DNA from: Nonomuraea corallina
GTDB taxonomy: Bacteria > Actinomycetota > Actinomycetes > Streptosporangiales > Streptosporangiaceae
Direction of reading: 5' to 3'
DNA length: 56,154 nucleotides
NCBI RefSeq assembly: GCF_027620315.1
Contig: NZ_JAPNNL010000026.1
Coordinates: forward strand, 1 to 56,154
Under the pieces are notes generated by a model, which was not told the origin of the DNA, searched no databases, and saw nothing but the letters and a program-made list of their open reading frames with translations. Below are positions 19,329-30,215 of this stretch, one piece after another; positions within the stretch are counted from its first letter, which is position 1; the number at the start of each line of letters is the position of its first letter. The translations under genes and the position numbers were made by a program.

Positions 19329-19910
19329 ATGCTGAAGACGATCGCGGTGGCGGTGGCGGGTGCGTTGCTGACGCCCGCGCAGGCCTCCGCCATCCCGAAG
19401 AACTTCCTGCTGTACGAGAAGCAGGCGCGGCAGGACAACGAGCACTGGTTCGTCAGCCAGGACGACATGGAGGACGTCTGGAACATCCAGTGCTCCCCCG
19501 TGATGTTCTCCGGGTGGAAGGCCAGGCGCGACGCCGCGTACGACACGAAGATCGGCGGCGGTCAGCGCACCGACCGCAGACGCGGTGAGCAGCTGTTCGT
19601 GTTCGGCAGCGCCAAGGGCGCGGACAAGATGATGGACCGGATGCGGGCGCTGATCAAGGAGTGCGGCGGGACGGTCAAGTCCAAGCGGCTGCGCATCGGC
19701 GACGAGGCCCTGCAGGCGGCACGGACGATCAAGGCCACGAAGAAGGTGCCGTTCCCGCAGACGCAGAAGTTCGTCGCCGTGCGCGAGGGCTCCGCCGTGG
19801 CTATCTACTGGGACATGCACAACGCCGCCGCGCCGCTGCGCACCCTGGCCAGGCACCGGGCGGACGCCAGGAAGATGGCGGCCAAGATGGCCCGTTACTG
19901 GTCGAGGTAG
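19329..19910 (+). CDS. secreted hypothetical protein
   Basis: A 193-residue protein with a signal peptide (cleavage near ASA, residue 21). The mature part is Lys/Arg rich, has two Cys (IQCSP and KECGG) and regular alpha/beta alternation. No catalytic motif or known family is seen. GATAAC about 10 bases before the ATG could be a -10 element, implying a very short leader. It converges on a small membrane protein, overlapping its end by 16 bases. Confidence 0.65.
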   Translation: MLKTIAVAVAGALLTPAQASAIPKNFLLYEKQARQDNEHWFVSQDDMEDVWNIQCSPVMFSGWKARRDAAYDTKIGGGQRTDRRRGEQLFVFGSAKGADKMMDRMRALIKECGGTVKSKRLRIGDEALQAARTIKATKKVPFPQTQKFVAVREGSAVAIYWDMHNAAAPLRTLARHRADARKMAAKMARYWSR

Positions 19911-20293
19911 GCCCTGGCGTCCTGGTGCACCAGGCAGACGATCACGGCGACGGCCAGGGCGAGACCCAGGATGGCGCTGAAGGCGAGACCGCCGTTGGCC
20001 AGCAGGTTGACCAGGTAGCCCAGGATGTTCAGCGCCATGACCATGATGAGGCCGACGCGGGCCCAGCGCCTGCGCGCCGAGAGCTTGACCGTCAGGAAGG
20101 CGATGAGCACGACCAGGACGACGCTCCACAGGATGACCATGATGAGCCGCGTGGCCTCCTGCGGGGCATGGCCGGTCACGTCGGCGGCGGCGAACAGCAG
20201 GAGGACGACGGTCACGCCCATCAGCGCGATGTCGATCCAGAGCAGGATCCGAGCGGTCCGCACCGGTCCTGGCATGGAGATGGCTGCGTCCAT
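19895..20293 (-). CDS. small four-helix membrane protein
   Basis: A 132-residue protein with four predicted membrane segments (about 15-38, 50-70, 80-100, 105-125) and short polar loops; SARRRWAR between helices 2 and 3 fits the positive-inside rule. Family not recognised. The ATG at 20293 is the first that yields this clean topology; the frame upstream is arginine/proline rich shadow sequence. It is preceded by about 200 bases without a gene in front of the lpdA end, where I see nothing distinct. Confidence 0.6.
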   Translation of the reverse strand: MDAAISMPGPVRTARILLWIDIALMGVTVVLLLFAAADVTGHAPQEATRLIMVILWSVVLVVLIAFLTVKLSARRRWARVGLIMVMALNILGYLVNLLANGGLAFSAILGLALAVAVIVCLVHQDARAYLDQ

Positions 20294-20493
20294 GGCATGA
20301 CCGTAGCCGTCCTGCCCGCCGCCGGGCCCGCCTTTGCGAAGGCTTCTCGTCCGTCGGCCGGTAATCGGGCGGCCCCGGCTCGACGAGCGGGCGCTGAGGC
20401 AGCCGCCTGGCGCGGCGGGCCGTGACCGCGGCGGCGTGTGCGGACCGCCGACGCCTGCCGCTCGGTGGGTCAGAGGTGCGTCGGGTCGAGGCC

Positions 20494-21873
20494 TCACATG
20501 TTGATCATGTGGCCGGCCAGGCCGTGGATCGCCTCCTTGACCGCCTCGCCCAGCGTCGGGTGGGCGTGCACGTTGCGGGCCACCTCGTGCACCGTCAGGT
20601 CCCACTGCTGAGCCAGCGTCAGCTCCGGCAGCAGCTCGGTGACCTCGGGGCCGATCAGGTGGGCGCCCAGCAGCTCGCCGTGCTCGTTGTCGCTGATGAT
20701 CTTGACGAAGCCGTTCGGGTCGCCCAGCCCGTGGGCCTTGCCGTTGGCGGTGAACGGGAACTTCACCACCTTGACGTCATAGCCCAGGTCGCGGGCCTGC
20801 GTCTCGGTGTAGCCGAAGCTGGCCACCTGCGGCTGGCAGTAGGTGGCGCGCGGGATCATCACGTAGTCGAGCTCCATGGTCTCGGCGCCCGCGATGGTCT
20901 CGGCGGCGATGATGCCCATCGCCTCGGCGGCGTGCGCCAGCATCAGCTTGGCCGTGACGTCGCCGATCGCGAAGATGTGCGGCACGTTCGTGCGCAGCCG
21001 GCCGTCGACCGCGATGGCGCCCCGGTCGGTCAGCTCGACGCCGGTCTTCTCCAGGCCGTAGCCGTCGACGCGCGGCTGGAAGCCGATCGCCTGCAGCACC
21101 TTGTCGGCCTCCAGCACCTGCTGCTGCCCGTCGCGCGACACGGTGACCTTGACCGAGGAGCCGGTGTCCTCGATGTTCTCCACCCGGGTGGAGGTGTGCA
21201 GCTCGATGCCCAGGCGCTTGTAGCGCTTGGCCAGCTCGGCCGAGACCTCCTCGTCCTCCAGCGGCACGATCCGGTCGAGGAACTCCACGATCGTGACCTT
21301 GACGCCGTAGTTGTGCAGCACGTACGCGAACTCCACGCCGATGGCGCCCGCGCCCGCGATGATGACGCTGCCGGGCAGCTCCTCCGACAGGATCTGCTCC
21401 TCGTACGTCACCACCCGGTCCGACAGCGACGTGCCGGGGATCAGCCGGGTGGTCGCGCCGGCGGCGATGATGCAGTGGTCGAAAGTGATCGTCTCGTCGT
21501 TCACCTGGATGGTGTTGGCGTCGAGGAACGTGCCCCGGCCGTCGTACTCCTTGATGGAGTTCTTCTTCATCAGGTAGTGGATGCCCTTGACCCGGCCGTC
21601 CGCGACCTTGCGGCTGCGGGTGAAGGCGGCGCCGTAGTCGAACGTGACCTCACCCTGGATGCCGAAGGTCTTGGCCTCCTTGGTGAAGATGTGGGCCAGT
21701 TCGGCGTTGCGCAGCAGCGCCTTGGACGGGATGCAGCCCACGTTCAGGCAGACGCCTCCCCAGTACTTCTCCTCGATGACCGCCGTGCGGAGCCCGAGCT
21801 GGGAGGCACGGACGGCGGCCGTGTATCCCCCCGGACCCGCGCCCAGGACCACGACGTCGTAGTGAGTGCTCAT
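20494..21873 (-). CDS. lpdA: Dihydrolipoyl dehydrogenase (E3)
   Basis: A 459-residue flavoprotein that reoxidises dihydrolipoamide in 2-oxoacid dehydrogenase complexes. FAD loop GAGPGG (11-16), redox disulfide C42-C47 (CLNVGC), NAD loop [10 protein letters not shown] and the C-terminal His-Pro/Glu base ([13 protein letters not shown]) are all present. It is a single gene here, not linked to the E1/E2 operon at the right end, as is usual in actinomycetes where one E3 serves several complexes. Confidence 0.96.
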   Translation of the reverse strand: MSTHYDVVVLGAGPGGYTAAVRASQLGLRTAVIEEKYWGGVCLNVGCIPSKALLRNAELAHIFTKEAKTFGIQGEVTFDYGAAFTRSRKVADGRVKGIHYLMKKNSIKEYDGRGTFLDANTIQVNDETITFDHCIIAAGATTRLIPGTSLSDRVVTYEEQILSEELPGSVIIAGAGAIGVEFAYVLHNYGVKVTIVEFLDRIVPLEDEEVSAELAKRYKRLGIELHTSTRVENIEDTGSSVKVTVSRDGQQQVLEADKVLQAIGFQPRVDGYGLEKTGVELTDRGAIAVDGRLRTNVPHIFAIGDVTAKLMLAHAAEAMGIIAAETIAGAETMELDYVMIPRATYCQPQVASFGYTETQARDLGYDVKVVKFPFTANGKAHGLGDPNGFVKIISDNEHGELLGAHLIGPEVTELLPELTLAQQWDLTVHEVARNVHAHPTLGEAVKEAIHGLAGHMINM

Positions 21874-21913
21874 GAGTCGGACCATACCGCCCGCCGGGGG
21901 GCGCGCCTGACCG

Positions 21914-22300
21914 TCACCCCCGCGGCTGGACGTCCACCCGGTAGGGCAGCACCAGCTCGTCGGCCACCACACCGCGGATACCCCAGTTGACCTGCGGCAT
22001 CTCGATGATGGTGATTTCCACGTCTTCCGGGTCGTACGGGAGCCGCTCGTAGATCGTACGGATGAGCGCGCGCTTGGCGTCGTCGCTGCGGCCGGTGAAA
22101 CAGACGATCTCCACGATCAGGTAGGCGTCGGAGCGCTGCGGGCAGATCAGGTCGTCGGCGTCGAGCAGCAGGAACCGGTGGAACCGCTTGCCCTCCGGCA
22201 GCCCCCACGCGTCGACCAGGCAGCCGTGGAGCAGGTCGGAGACCTCGCGCTGCCGTCCGGCCCACACCTCGCGCCGCCCGTACACCTTCACCTGTGCCAT
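21914..22300 (-). CDS. tautomerase-superfamily protein lacking Pro1
   Basis: A 128-residue protein of the Tautomerase_2 fold, with [36 protein letters not shown] and INWG-like VNWGIRG segments typical of that family. Active tautomerases use the amino-terminal proline exposed after Met removal; here the sequence starts MAQVKVYG, so position 1 would be alanine. Either the protein has another activity or the fold is used without Pro1 chemistry. No alternative start giving a leading Pro is visible in the frame nearby. It is divergent from pyrD across 145 bases. Confidence 0.75.
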   Translation of the reverse strand: MAQVKVYGRREVWAGRQREVSDLLHGCLVDAWGLPEGKRFHRFLLLDADDLICPQRSDAYLIVEIVCFTGRSDDAKRALIRTIYERLPYDPEDVEITIIEMPQVNWGIRGVVADELVLPYRVDVQPRG

Positions 22301-22445
22301 GTCCGCCACTATAGAAGGCATGATCCGCGTCCGGCGGCACCGCGTCGAGGCCACGGTGAAGGCCCAGGTGAGCGTCGGCCAGGCGGGCACGACCGGGGCG
22401 GTCGGCGATCACCGCCACGAGGCCGGGTTGGTAGCCTGACGCGTG

Positions 22446-23500
<1,055 letters not shown>

Positions 23501-23504
<4 letters not shown>

Positions 23505-24055
23505 CCGGGGAGGTCGCGCTCGGCGGCGGGGTCGTGCTGCGTCCGCTGGCGCCTGACGACGCCGAGGCGCTCGCGGCGGCGTACGTCCGCAACCGCGACC
23601 ACCTGCGCCGCTGGGAGCCGCGTCGCGCCGAGGAGTTCTTCACCGCCACCGGGCAGGTCGCCCGGGTGGAGGACATGCTGAAGTCCCGCGACGAGGGCCG
23701 GATGTTCCCCTGGGTGCTCGCCGACGGCCCGCTGATCGCCGGCGTCGTCAACCTGAACGACATCGTGCTCGGCGCCTTCCGCAACGGCCACCTGGGCTAC
23801 TGGGTGGACGCCGGGCACACCGGCCGCGGCCTGGCCACCGCCGCGGTGCGCGAGGTGTGCCGCGAGGCGGCCGGAACGCTGGGCCTGCACCGCGTCCAGG
23901 CCGGCACCCTCCTCGACAACGACAGGTCCCAGCGCGTGCTGCGCAGGTGCGGGTTCGAGGAGATCGGCGTGGCGAGGAAGTACCTGCGCATCGACGGCGA
24001 GTGGCGCGACCACCTGCTGTTCGAGAGGATCCTGGACGACGGCCCTGCCGGGTAG
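23501..24055 (+). CDS. GNAT N-acetyltransferase (RimJ/RimL type)
   Basis: A 184-residue acetyltransferase with the RimJ/L layout: N-terminal [34 protein letters not shown] (acetyl-CoA pyrophosphate loop, Q/RxxGxA form) and [19 protein letters not shown] near the C-terminus. It would acetylate a protein N-terminus or small amine. It is translationally coupled to pyrD, an unusual partner that gives no hint about the substrate. Confidence 0.85.
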
Positions 24056-24118
24056 GACTGTCGGCACGGAAGGCTAGGGTCCGAGCGTCGGATGCCTGAC
24101 ACGACGGCCGGGAGTTGA

Positions 24119-26296
24119 GTGGTGGCGCGCGCGAGACCCGACGAGGCCGAAAACACGAGTGCGGTCACGGTCGAGGTCACGGTCGAGCAGCTCGTGCACG
24201 TCGGCGACGACGACTACACCGTCGCCCGCGCGAGCGCCGACGACGGGGCCGCCTTCGTCGCCGCCGGCCGGGCGCTGGCCGGGGCGCAGCCGGGGGAGCG
24301 GCTGCTGCTGTCCGGCGAGTGGGGCGAGCATCCCCGCTTCGGCGCCCGCCTCCAGGTCCGGCGGTGCGAGCGGGTCGCGCCGTCCACCGTCCGCGCCATC
24401 GCCCTCTACCTCGGCTCCGGCCTGATCCGCGGCGTCGGGCCGCGGCTGGCCCACGCCATCGTCAGCCACTTCGGCGAGGAGACGCTCAAGGTCATCGACA
24501 CCGAGCCGGCCCGGCTGCGCGAGGTGGTCAACATCGGCGCCATCCGGCAGGCCCAGATCGTCGAGGCGTGGGCCGAGCAGAAGGCCGTCGCCGCGCTCAT
24601 GGTGGCCCTGCAGGGCTTCGGGGTGAGCCCGCTGCTCGCCGCCAAGATCTACCAGACGTACGGCGACGAGTCGCTCCACGTGCTGACCACCGACCCCTAC
24701 CAGCTGGTGGGCCGGGTGCGCGGCATCGCCTTCCAGAGCGCCGACCGCATCGCGCTGCGCTCCGGCGTCCCGGAGGACAGCCCGCAGCGCGTCAAGGCGG
24801 CCGTGGTCGACCGGATCGAGGCGGCCGCGGCCGGCGGCGGCCACTGCTTCGTGCCGTTCCGCGCGCTCGTCGCCCAGGTGGCGGCGCTGGTCGAGCAGGA
24901 CGAGCCGAAGATCAGGCAGGCCGTCGACGCGCTCCACGCCGACCGCCGGGTGGTCGTCGAGACCGCCCCCGACGACCCGGGCCGCCTGGTCGTCTACGGC
25001 AAGCAGGAGCACAGCCGCGAGGTCGCGCTGGCCGGCCACCTGGCCCGGCTCCTCCGGGCCCCGTCGGCGCTGCGGCTGCGCCCCTACCAGGAGGACGACG
25101 CGCTCCACGACGACCAGCGCGCGGCCGTCAACCTGGTGCTGACCAGCACGGTCACGGTGCTGACCGGCGGTCCCGGCTGCGGCAAGAGCCACACGGTGTC
25201 CGCCATCGCCGCCACCGTGCGGGCGATGGGCGGCAGGGTGACGCTCGCCGCGCCCACCGGCAAGGCCGCCAAGCGGCTCTCCGAGCTGACCGGGCTGCCC
25301 GCGATGACCGTCCACCGCATGCTGGCCCAGCAGCCCGAGGACGACGGCGCGCTGTTCCAGGAGCGGCCCGTCGAGGCCGACCTCATCGTGGTGGACGAGG
25401 CGTCCATGCTCGACCTGCAGCTCGCCACCCGGCTGGCCTCGGCCGTCCCCTCGGGCAGCCACCTGCTCCTGGTCGGCGACAGCGACCAGCTCCCCAGCAT
25501 CGGCCCCGGCAGGGTGCTGGCCGACCTGCTGAGCGTCGAGGAGATCCCCCGCGTCCGGCTCACCCACGTCTTCCGCCAGGCTCAGGACAGCGGCATCATC
25601 CGGGCCGCCCACCGCGTCCGCGCCGGCGAGCTGCCCGGCCTGCCCGGCGGTGGCGGGTTCTGGTTCGAGGAGCTCGACGACCCGGTGGCGGTGGCCGACC
25701 GGGTCATCCACCTCGCCACCGAGGCCATCCCCCGCAAACAGGGCATCCGCCCCGACCAGGTGCAGGTGCTGTGCCCGATGCGCAAGGGCGTCACGGGCAC
25801 CGTCGAGCTGGGCCGCCGCCTCCAGGACAAGCTCAACCCGCCGGGCGACGGGATCGACGAGCACTGGTACGGCTCCTCGGTCTACCGCGCCGGCGACCGG
25901 GTGCTGCCCATCCGCAACAACTACGACAAGGGCGTCTTCAACGGCGAGACCGCCACCGTCACCGCCGTCGACCCGCGCGAGCGGCTGGTGGAGCTCCGCA
26001 CCGACGACGGCCGCACGGTCGAGTACGCCTTCGACGAGCTGGACGAGCTGACCCACGCGTACGCGATCAGCGTGCACCGCTCCCAGGGCAGCGAGTACCC
26101 GTTCGTGGTCGCCCCGATCGTCGCCGAGTCCGGCGGCATCATGCTGCGCCGCAGCCTGCTCTACACGCTGGTGACCAGGGCCAGGTCGTGGGTGGTGCTG
26201 GTGGGCCGGCTTGAGGCCCTGGAGACGGCGGTGCACACCCTCGGCCGCCGGCGCAACACCGCGCTGCCGCGGCGGCTGGCCCTGGCGCTGGCTTGA
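24119..26296 (+). CDS. recD2: RecD2-type ATP-dependent DNA helicase
   Basis: A 725-residue 5'-3' superfamily 1 helicase. The N-terminal region (to about 330) holds helix-hairpin-helix repeats (GLIRGVGPRLAHAIV). Walker A GGPGCGKSHT is near 350, Walker B VVDEAS near 423, and GDSDQLPSIGPG plus the C-terminal YAISVHRSQGSEYP UvrD_C2 motif are present. RecD2 acts without RecBC in repair of stalled forks or mismatches. GGGAG lies close before the GTG; a second GTG one codon on is equivalent. It ends four bases from the convergent GH20 gene with no terminator visible. Confidence 0.93.
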   Translation: MVARARPDEAENTSAVTVEVTVEQLVHVGDDDYTVARASADDGAAFVAAGRALAGAQPGERLLLSGEWGEHPRFGARLQVRRCERVAPSTVRAIALYLGSGLIRGVGPRLAHAIVSHFGEETLKVIDTEPARLREVVNIGAIRQAQIVEAWAEQKAVAALMVALQGFGVSPLLAAKIYQTYGDESLHVLTTDPYQLVGRVRGIAFQSADRIALRSGVPEDSPQRVKAAVVDRIEAAAAGGGHCFVPFRALVAQVAALVEQDEPKIRQAVDALHADRRVVVETAPDDPGRLVVYGKQEHSREVALAGHLARLLRAPSALRLRPYQEDDALHDDQRAAVNLVLTSTVTVLTGGPGCGKSHTVSAIAATVRAMGGRVTLAAPTGKAAKRLSELTGLPAMTVHRMLAQQPEDDGALFQERPVEADLIVVDEASMLDLQLATRLASAVPSGSHLLLVGDSDQLPSIGPGRVLADLLSVEEIPRVRLTHVFRQAQDSGIIRAAHRVRAGELPGLPGGGGFWFEELDDPVAVADRVIHLATEAIPRKQGIRPDQVQVLCPMRKGVTGTVELGRRLQDKLNPPGDGIDEHWYGSSVYRAGDRVLPIRNNYDKGVFNGETATVTAVDPRERLVELRTDDGRTVEYAFDELDELTHAYAISVHRSQGSEYPFVVAPIVAESGGIMLRRSLLYTLVTRARSWVVLVGRLEALETAVHTLGRRRNTALPRRLALALA

Positions 26297-26300
26297 CGGG

Positions 26301-27893
26301 TCACATGCTGGGCCGGGTCGACTCGGGGTCGAGGGTCATGGCCTCCAGGCGGGGCATCACCTCGTCGAGCCGGACGACGCCGGGCAGGTGCGGCCTGCGG
26401 CGCTGCCACGGGTGCGGCCCGGCCGGCGGCCGATACTCCACGCCCAGCGCGTCCAGCCGCCCCAGGTGGGCCTCCAGCCGCCCGGCGAAGTCGTCCCGGC
26501 CGCCCCAGGCGATGTCGGCCAGCGCGCAGGCCCTGGGCCACATCCGGTAGTCGAGGGTGCGCGGGTCGGCCACGCGCTCCGTCCACAGCTGCGCCTGCAC
26601 GCCGATCACCCGTTCGCGCTCCTCGGGCGTCCAGCCGGCCGGGGCCGGGTCGAACGCCGCCACGTCCGCCACCGTGATCGTCTCGCCGATGGCCAGCGGC
26701 TCGTCCGGCGAGGCCGCCTCCGCGTAGTCGAAGTAGAGCGGGAAGACCGCGGTGGCCACCACGTCGTGGCCGGCGGCGGCGGCGCGGCGGCCGACGCCCT
26801 GGCCGCGCCACGGCATGACCACCGTGTCCTGCCGCAGGCCGCCGCTGACGAACGCCTCGTCCCACACCACCGCGCGGCTGCCCCGCTCGGCCAGCGCGTC
26901 GGCCAGCCGCCGCAGGAACCACGCCTGCAGCTCGTTGACCGTGGCCAGGCCGAGCGACTCGCGGTAGGCGTCGATCTCGGGGGAGGCGGCCCACTGGTCG
27001 AGCACCACCTCGTCGCCGCCGATGTGGACGTACGGGGTCTCGCCCAGCGCCCCCAGCAGCTCGTCGAAGACCGTGGTGAGGAACTCGACCGTCGGCGGCA
27101 GCGGCGACAGGATCGCGGGGGAGATGCCCCACCGGTCGAGCACGTCGTGCGGCTCGCCCGTCGCGCCCAGCGACGGGTAGGCGGCCAGGATCGCCGAGGC
27201 GTGTCCCGGCACGTCGATCTCCGGCACCACCGTCACCGCCCTGGCGCGGGCGTAGGCGGCGATCTCGGCCAGGTCGGCCAGCGTGTAGTAGCCGCCGTGG
27301 GGGATCTCGTCGAACGCCTCCGGCCGCCCGTGGGGGTGCACGGCCGAGCGCGGCCGGTGGGAGGACACCTCGTGCAGCAGCGGGTAGGCCCGGCTCTCCA
27401 CGCGCCAGCCCTGGTCGTCGGCCAGGTGGAGGTGGAGGCGGTTGAGCTTGTGGATCGCCATCAGGTCGACCAGCCGCATGACCTCCCGCTTGGGGAAGAA
27501 GTGGCGCGCCACGTCGAGATGCAGGCCGCGCCACCCGAAGCGGGGCTCGTCCTCGATCCGCACCCCGGGCACCGTCCACGAGGACGCGGCGCCGTACCGG
27601 AAGGCCGCGTCGGGCAGGAGTTGGCGCAGCGACTGGGCGGCGTGGAACGCGCCCGCCCGGCCGCCCGCGACGATCTCCACCCCACGCGAGCCGACCGTCA
27701 GCCGATACGCCTCGGGGCCGAGCGCCGGGTCGAGCCGCAGGTCGACGGCGCCGTGGTCGCCCGGCAGCAGGTCGAGCCCCGGCAGCGCGGTGCGGACGGC
27801 GGCGACCAGGTCCGGCGGGCCCGAGACCGTGGCTCCGGCGGGCAGGTCGTAGGAGGCGGACAGGGACCGGCGCAGCTTGGGGGAAGGGATCAC
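26301..27893 (-). CDS. Beta-N-acetylhexosaminidase, glycoside hydrolase family 20
   Basis: A 530-residue enzyme cleaving terminal beta-GlcNAc or GalNAc. An N-terminal GH20b-like domain (to about 110) precedes the barrel with RGLHLDVARHFFP, LHLHLADDQGWR and the catalytic pair D294-E295 (VHIGGDEV). No signal peptide is seen, so it likely works in the cytoplasm on imported or recycled amino sugars. GTG start overlaps the amidase stop as GTGA, which couples the two. The frame runs on upstream but that part is an amidase shadow. Role in wall recycling is inferred from the partner gene. Confidence 0.9.
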   Translation of the reverse strand: MIPSPKLRRSLSASYDLPAGATVSGPPDLVAAVRTALPGLDLLPGDHGAVDLRLDPALGPEAYRLTVGSRGVEIVAGGRAGAFHAAQSLRQLLPDAAFRYGAASSWTVPGVRIEDEPRFGWRGLHLDVARHFFPKREVMRLVDLMAIHKLNRLHLHLADDQGWRVESRAYPLLHEVSSHRPRSAVHPHGRPEAFDEIPHGGYYTLADLAEIAAYARARAVTVVPEIDVPGHASAILAAYPSLGATGEPHDVLDRWGISPAILSPLPPTVEFLTTVFDELLGALGETPYVHIGGDEVVLDQWAASPEIDAYRESLGLATVNELQAWFLRRLADALAERGSRAVVWDEAFVSGGLRQDTVVMPWRGQGVGRRAAAAGHDVVATAVFPLYFDYAEAASPDEPLAIGETITVADVAAFDPAPAGWTPEERERVIGVQAQLWTERVADPRTLDYRMWPRACALADIAWGGRDDFAGRLEAHLGRLDALGVEYRPPAGPHPWQRRRPHLPGVVRLDEVMPRLEAMTLDPESTRPSM

Positions 27894-28741
27894 GGTCTCA
27901 AATAGTCCTGCAAACCGTTCGCGAGCGCCACCGCGATGCGCTGGCGGAACTCCGGGTCGCGGAACTTGGCGGCCTCGCCCGCGTTGCGCATGTTGCCGGC
28001 CTCGATGAAGATCTTCGGCACCGTCGACAGGTTGAGCCCGCCCAGGTCGTTGCGGTAGTCGAGCCCCTTGTCGCCGATGTAGGTCGAGTACGGCAGCCCG
28101 GTGCCCTCGCGGAAGGCGTCGCGCACGGACTTGCCGAGCCGGGACGAGGCGCCCACCACGGGGTCGACCGGGCCGCCGATCTTCTTCGGCATGATGACGT
28201 GGAAGCCGCGGTTGCCGGGGCTGGAGCCGTCGGCGTGCACCGAGATCGCGGCGTCGGCCTTGCTGTCGTTGCCGATCGCGGCCCGTTCGGTGATGCACGG
28301 GCCGACGCCGGTGTTGCTGGAGCGGGTGAGCTTCACCGTCGCGCCGCGGCTCCTGAGGATCTTGGCCAGGCGCTTGGACACGTCCCAGGTGAACGCCGCC
28401 TCCGGGTAGCCGCTGTTGGTCGCGGTGCCGGTGGTGTCGCAGGCCTTCCACTGGGTCAGCACGTTGACCTTGCGGTTGATGGCCTTGGGGGCGCGGGCGT
28501 TGCCTCCGTTGTGTCCCGGGTCGATGACGACGACCCTGCCGGCGAGCGGCCGGGCGGCGGGGGCCTTGTCGGCGGGCCTGGCCGAGCCGGCCGGCCCGGC
28601 CTTGCCGGCGGTGGCGCTCGCCGTGGGCCCGGCGTCCCGGCGCGCCATCTGATCCGCCGCGGGGACACCGGTCGCGGTGCCCCCGCAGGCGGAGACGATC
28701 AGGCCGCAGGCGGCCAGGGCGGAGGCGGGAAGAGCACGCAT
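27890..28741 (-). CDS. N-acetylmuramoyl-L-alanine amidase lipoprotein (Amidase_3)
   Basis: A 283-residue exported enzyme that cuts the bond between MurNAc and the peptide stem. The lipobox ends at Cys19 (IVSAC), followed by an Ala/Gly/Pro linker to about residue 67. The catalytic domain opens VVVIDPGHNGG with zinc ligands H77, E114 (GYPEAAF) and H169 (SVHADGS), and the catalytic Glu is in IFIEAGNMRN near 247. It is translationally coupled to the GH20 gene, so a joint role in freeing muropeptides or amino sugars is likely. Confidence 0.92.
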   Translation of the reverse strand: MRALPASALAACGLIVSACGGTATGVPAADQMARRDAGPTASATAGKAGPAGSARPADKAPAARPLAGRVVVIDPGHNGGNARAPKAINRKVNVLTQWKACDTTGTATNSGYPEAAFTWDVSKRLAKILRSRGATVKLTRSSNTGVGPCITERAAIGNDSKADAAISVHADGSSPGNRGFHVIMPKKIGGPVDPVVGASSRLGKSVRDAFREGTGLPYSTYIGDKGLDYRNDLGGLNLSTVPKIFIEAGNMRNAGEAAKFRDPEFRQRIAVALANGLQDYLRP

Positions 28742-28796
28742 GCGCTCCAACTTACGACACCCTCGCCCGGCGGGGGCGGTACGCCGCGAACCCCGC

Positions 28797-29045
28797 TCAC
28801 CACACGTGCTCGCCGACCTCCTGGCGCTGGAGCAGCGCGGCCAGTTCCCGCGCGTCCTCGGCGTCCAGGCCGAGGACGACGCGGGGGCGGCCCCACGGGT
28901 GGTCGAGCGAGTGGGCGACGTAGCTGGCGACGGACTCCACGCCGACGTCGGTGCCCCGGCCGCGCCCCGCGCGCCACTGCGCCCAGGCCCGCTCAAGCTC
29001 GGCCGCGGCACGCTGGGCGCACGACACCAGTTCCGGATCACGCAT
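28797..29045 (-). CDS. small conserved actinobacterial protein
   Basis: An 82-residue soluble protein starting MRDPELVSCAQRAAAELERAW, with SYVAHSLDHPWGRPRVVLGLDAEDARELAALL in its second half. I recall similar short proteins in Streptosporangiaceae but no function. The ATG at 29045 fits the conserved start; the frame is open for 30 further codons upstream. It lies 55 bases before the amidase on the same strand and may be the first gene of that operon. Confidence 0.65.
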   Translation of the reverse strand: MRDPELVSCAQRAAAELERAWAQWRAGRGRGTDVGVESVASYVAHSLDHPWGRPRVVLGLDAEDARELAALLQRQEVGEHVW

Positions 29046-29165
29046 GGCTGTCCCCCGGATCAGATCGTGGCCGGACGGCGAGTCCGGCCACAATGAGCAT
29101 GACCCTGTGAGTAAACCTCCGGGCGCGGCCGTCACGGAGCGTGTTGACCCACCCTTGGCCTCCTC

Positions 29166-30215
29166 TTAGGCGGGGCCGGTGCTGCGCCGCACGATCAGCT
29201 CCGGGGTGACCTCGCGCAGCCGGGCCGCCTTGCCCGGCTCGGAGATGCGATCGCTCAGCAGCGTCGCCGCGGTCCGTCCCATGGCGCGGCGGGGCTGGTC
29301 GACCGAGGTCAGGGAGATGTGCTCCGACGCCGCCAGGTGGGTGTTGTCGTACCCGACGACGGACAGGTCCTCCGGCACCCGCAGCCCGAGCTCGCCGGCG
29401 GCGGTCAGCACGCCGAGCGCGAGCACGTCGTTGGCCGCGAAGATCGCGGTGGGCCTGGGCTCGCGGGTCAGCAGGGCGAGTGCCGCCGTCCTGCCGCCGT
29501 CCTCCGACGAGTCCGCTGCCTCGACCATGATGTACGGGGCGAGCGAGTGCCTGCGCATGGCCACGAGATAGCCCTCGCAGCGTGAGGGGCGCGGCCCCTC
29601 GATGTGCGCGATGCGCTTGTGCCCGGCGGTGACCAGGTGGTCGATCGCCAGCCGGGCGCCGTGCTGGTCGTCGTCGACGACGATGTCGACGCCGTCGAGC
29701 TCGATGTCACGTTCCCCGACGACCACCGTGGGGGTGTACGAGGTGGCCTCGATCAGGGTCTCGCTGGTGGGGGCGATGCCTAACAGCACCAGCCCGTCGA
29801 CCCGCAGTTCCAGGAAGGCCTCGACGGCCTCGTCCTCGAACGCCGGGTCCCACTGGCTGTTGCCGATCAGCATGCGTAACCCGTCGCCGTGCAGGCTCTC
29901 CTGCAGTCCGTCGAGGAACTCGGCGTAGAAGGGATTGTGCAGGTCGGCGACGAGTGCGCCGACGAGGTGCGTGCGGCCTTCCACCAGGCTGCGCGCGACG
30001 GCGTTGGGCCGGTAGCCGAGCTCTCGGGCCGCCTGCAGCACGGCCTGGCGCCGGTGCTCGCTCACGTGCGGGGATCCGCGCAGCACGAGTGAGACCAGCG
30101 ATTTCGAGACGCCGGCTCGCTCGGCGACGTTGCGGATGGTGGGCCTTGGTCGAGGCAGCGTGTCTACCTCTCTCAGCTCGGTGATGGTCGATGTCTTGAC
30201 TGGCGGTCCTGGCAT
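29166..30215 (-). CDS. LacI-family transcriptional regulator
   Basis: A 349-residue repressor. After a 25-residue N-terminal extension comes the LacI helix-turn-helix TIRNVAERAGVSKSLVSLVLRGSPHVSEHRR and hinge helix NAVARSLVEGRTHLVGAL. A periplasmic-binding-like sensor domain follows, with AIFAANDVLALG and LSVVGYDNTHLAASEHISLTSVDQP. A GGGGGAG ribosome site precedes the ATG. The ligand is probably a sugar. It lies upstream of, and on the same strand as, the amidase/GH20 genes, which are plausible targets, though no operator was identified. Confidence 0.93.
   Translation of the reverse strand: MPGPPVKTSTITELREVDTLPRPRPTIRNVAERAGVSKSLVSLVLRGSPHVSEHRRQAVLQAARELGYRPNAVARSLVEGRTHLVGALVADLHNPFYAEFLDGLQESLHGDGLRMLIGNSQWDPAFEDEAVEAFLELRVDGLVLLGIAPTSETLIEATSYTPTVVVGERDIELDGVDIVVDDDQHGARLAIDHLVTAGHKRIAHIEGPRPSRCEGYLVAMRRHSLAPYIMVEAADSSEDGGRTAALALLTREPRPTAIFAANDVLALGVLTAAGELGLRVPEDLSVVGYDNTHLAASEHISLTSVDQPRRAMGRTAATLLSDRISEPGKAARLREVTPELIVRRSTGPA

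Noticed and set aside
20422..21990. 522-codon plus-strand frame opposite lpdA
   Set aside because: Antisense Val/Gln/Asp-rich shadow; lpdA is certain.
24074..26236. 720-codon minus-strand frame opposite recD2
   Set aside because: His/Asp/Val-rich shadow of recD2 codons in the reverse frame; recD2 has full helicase motifs.
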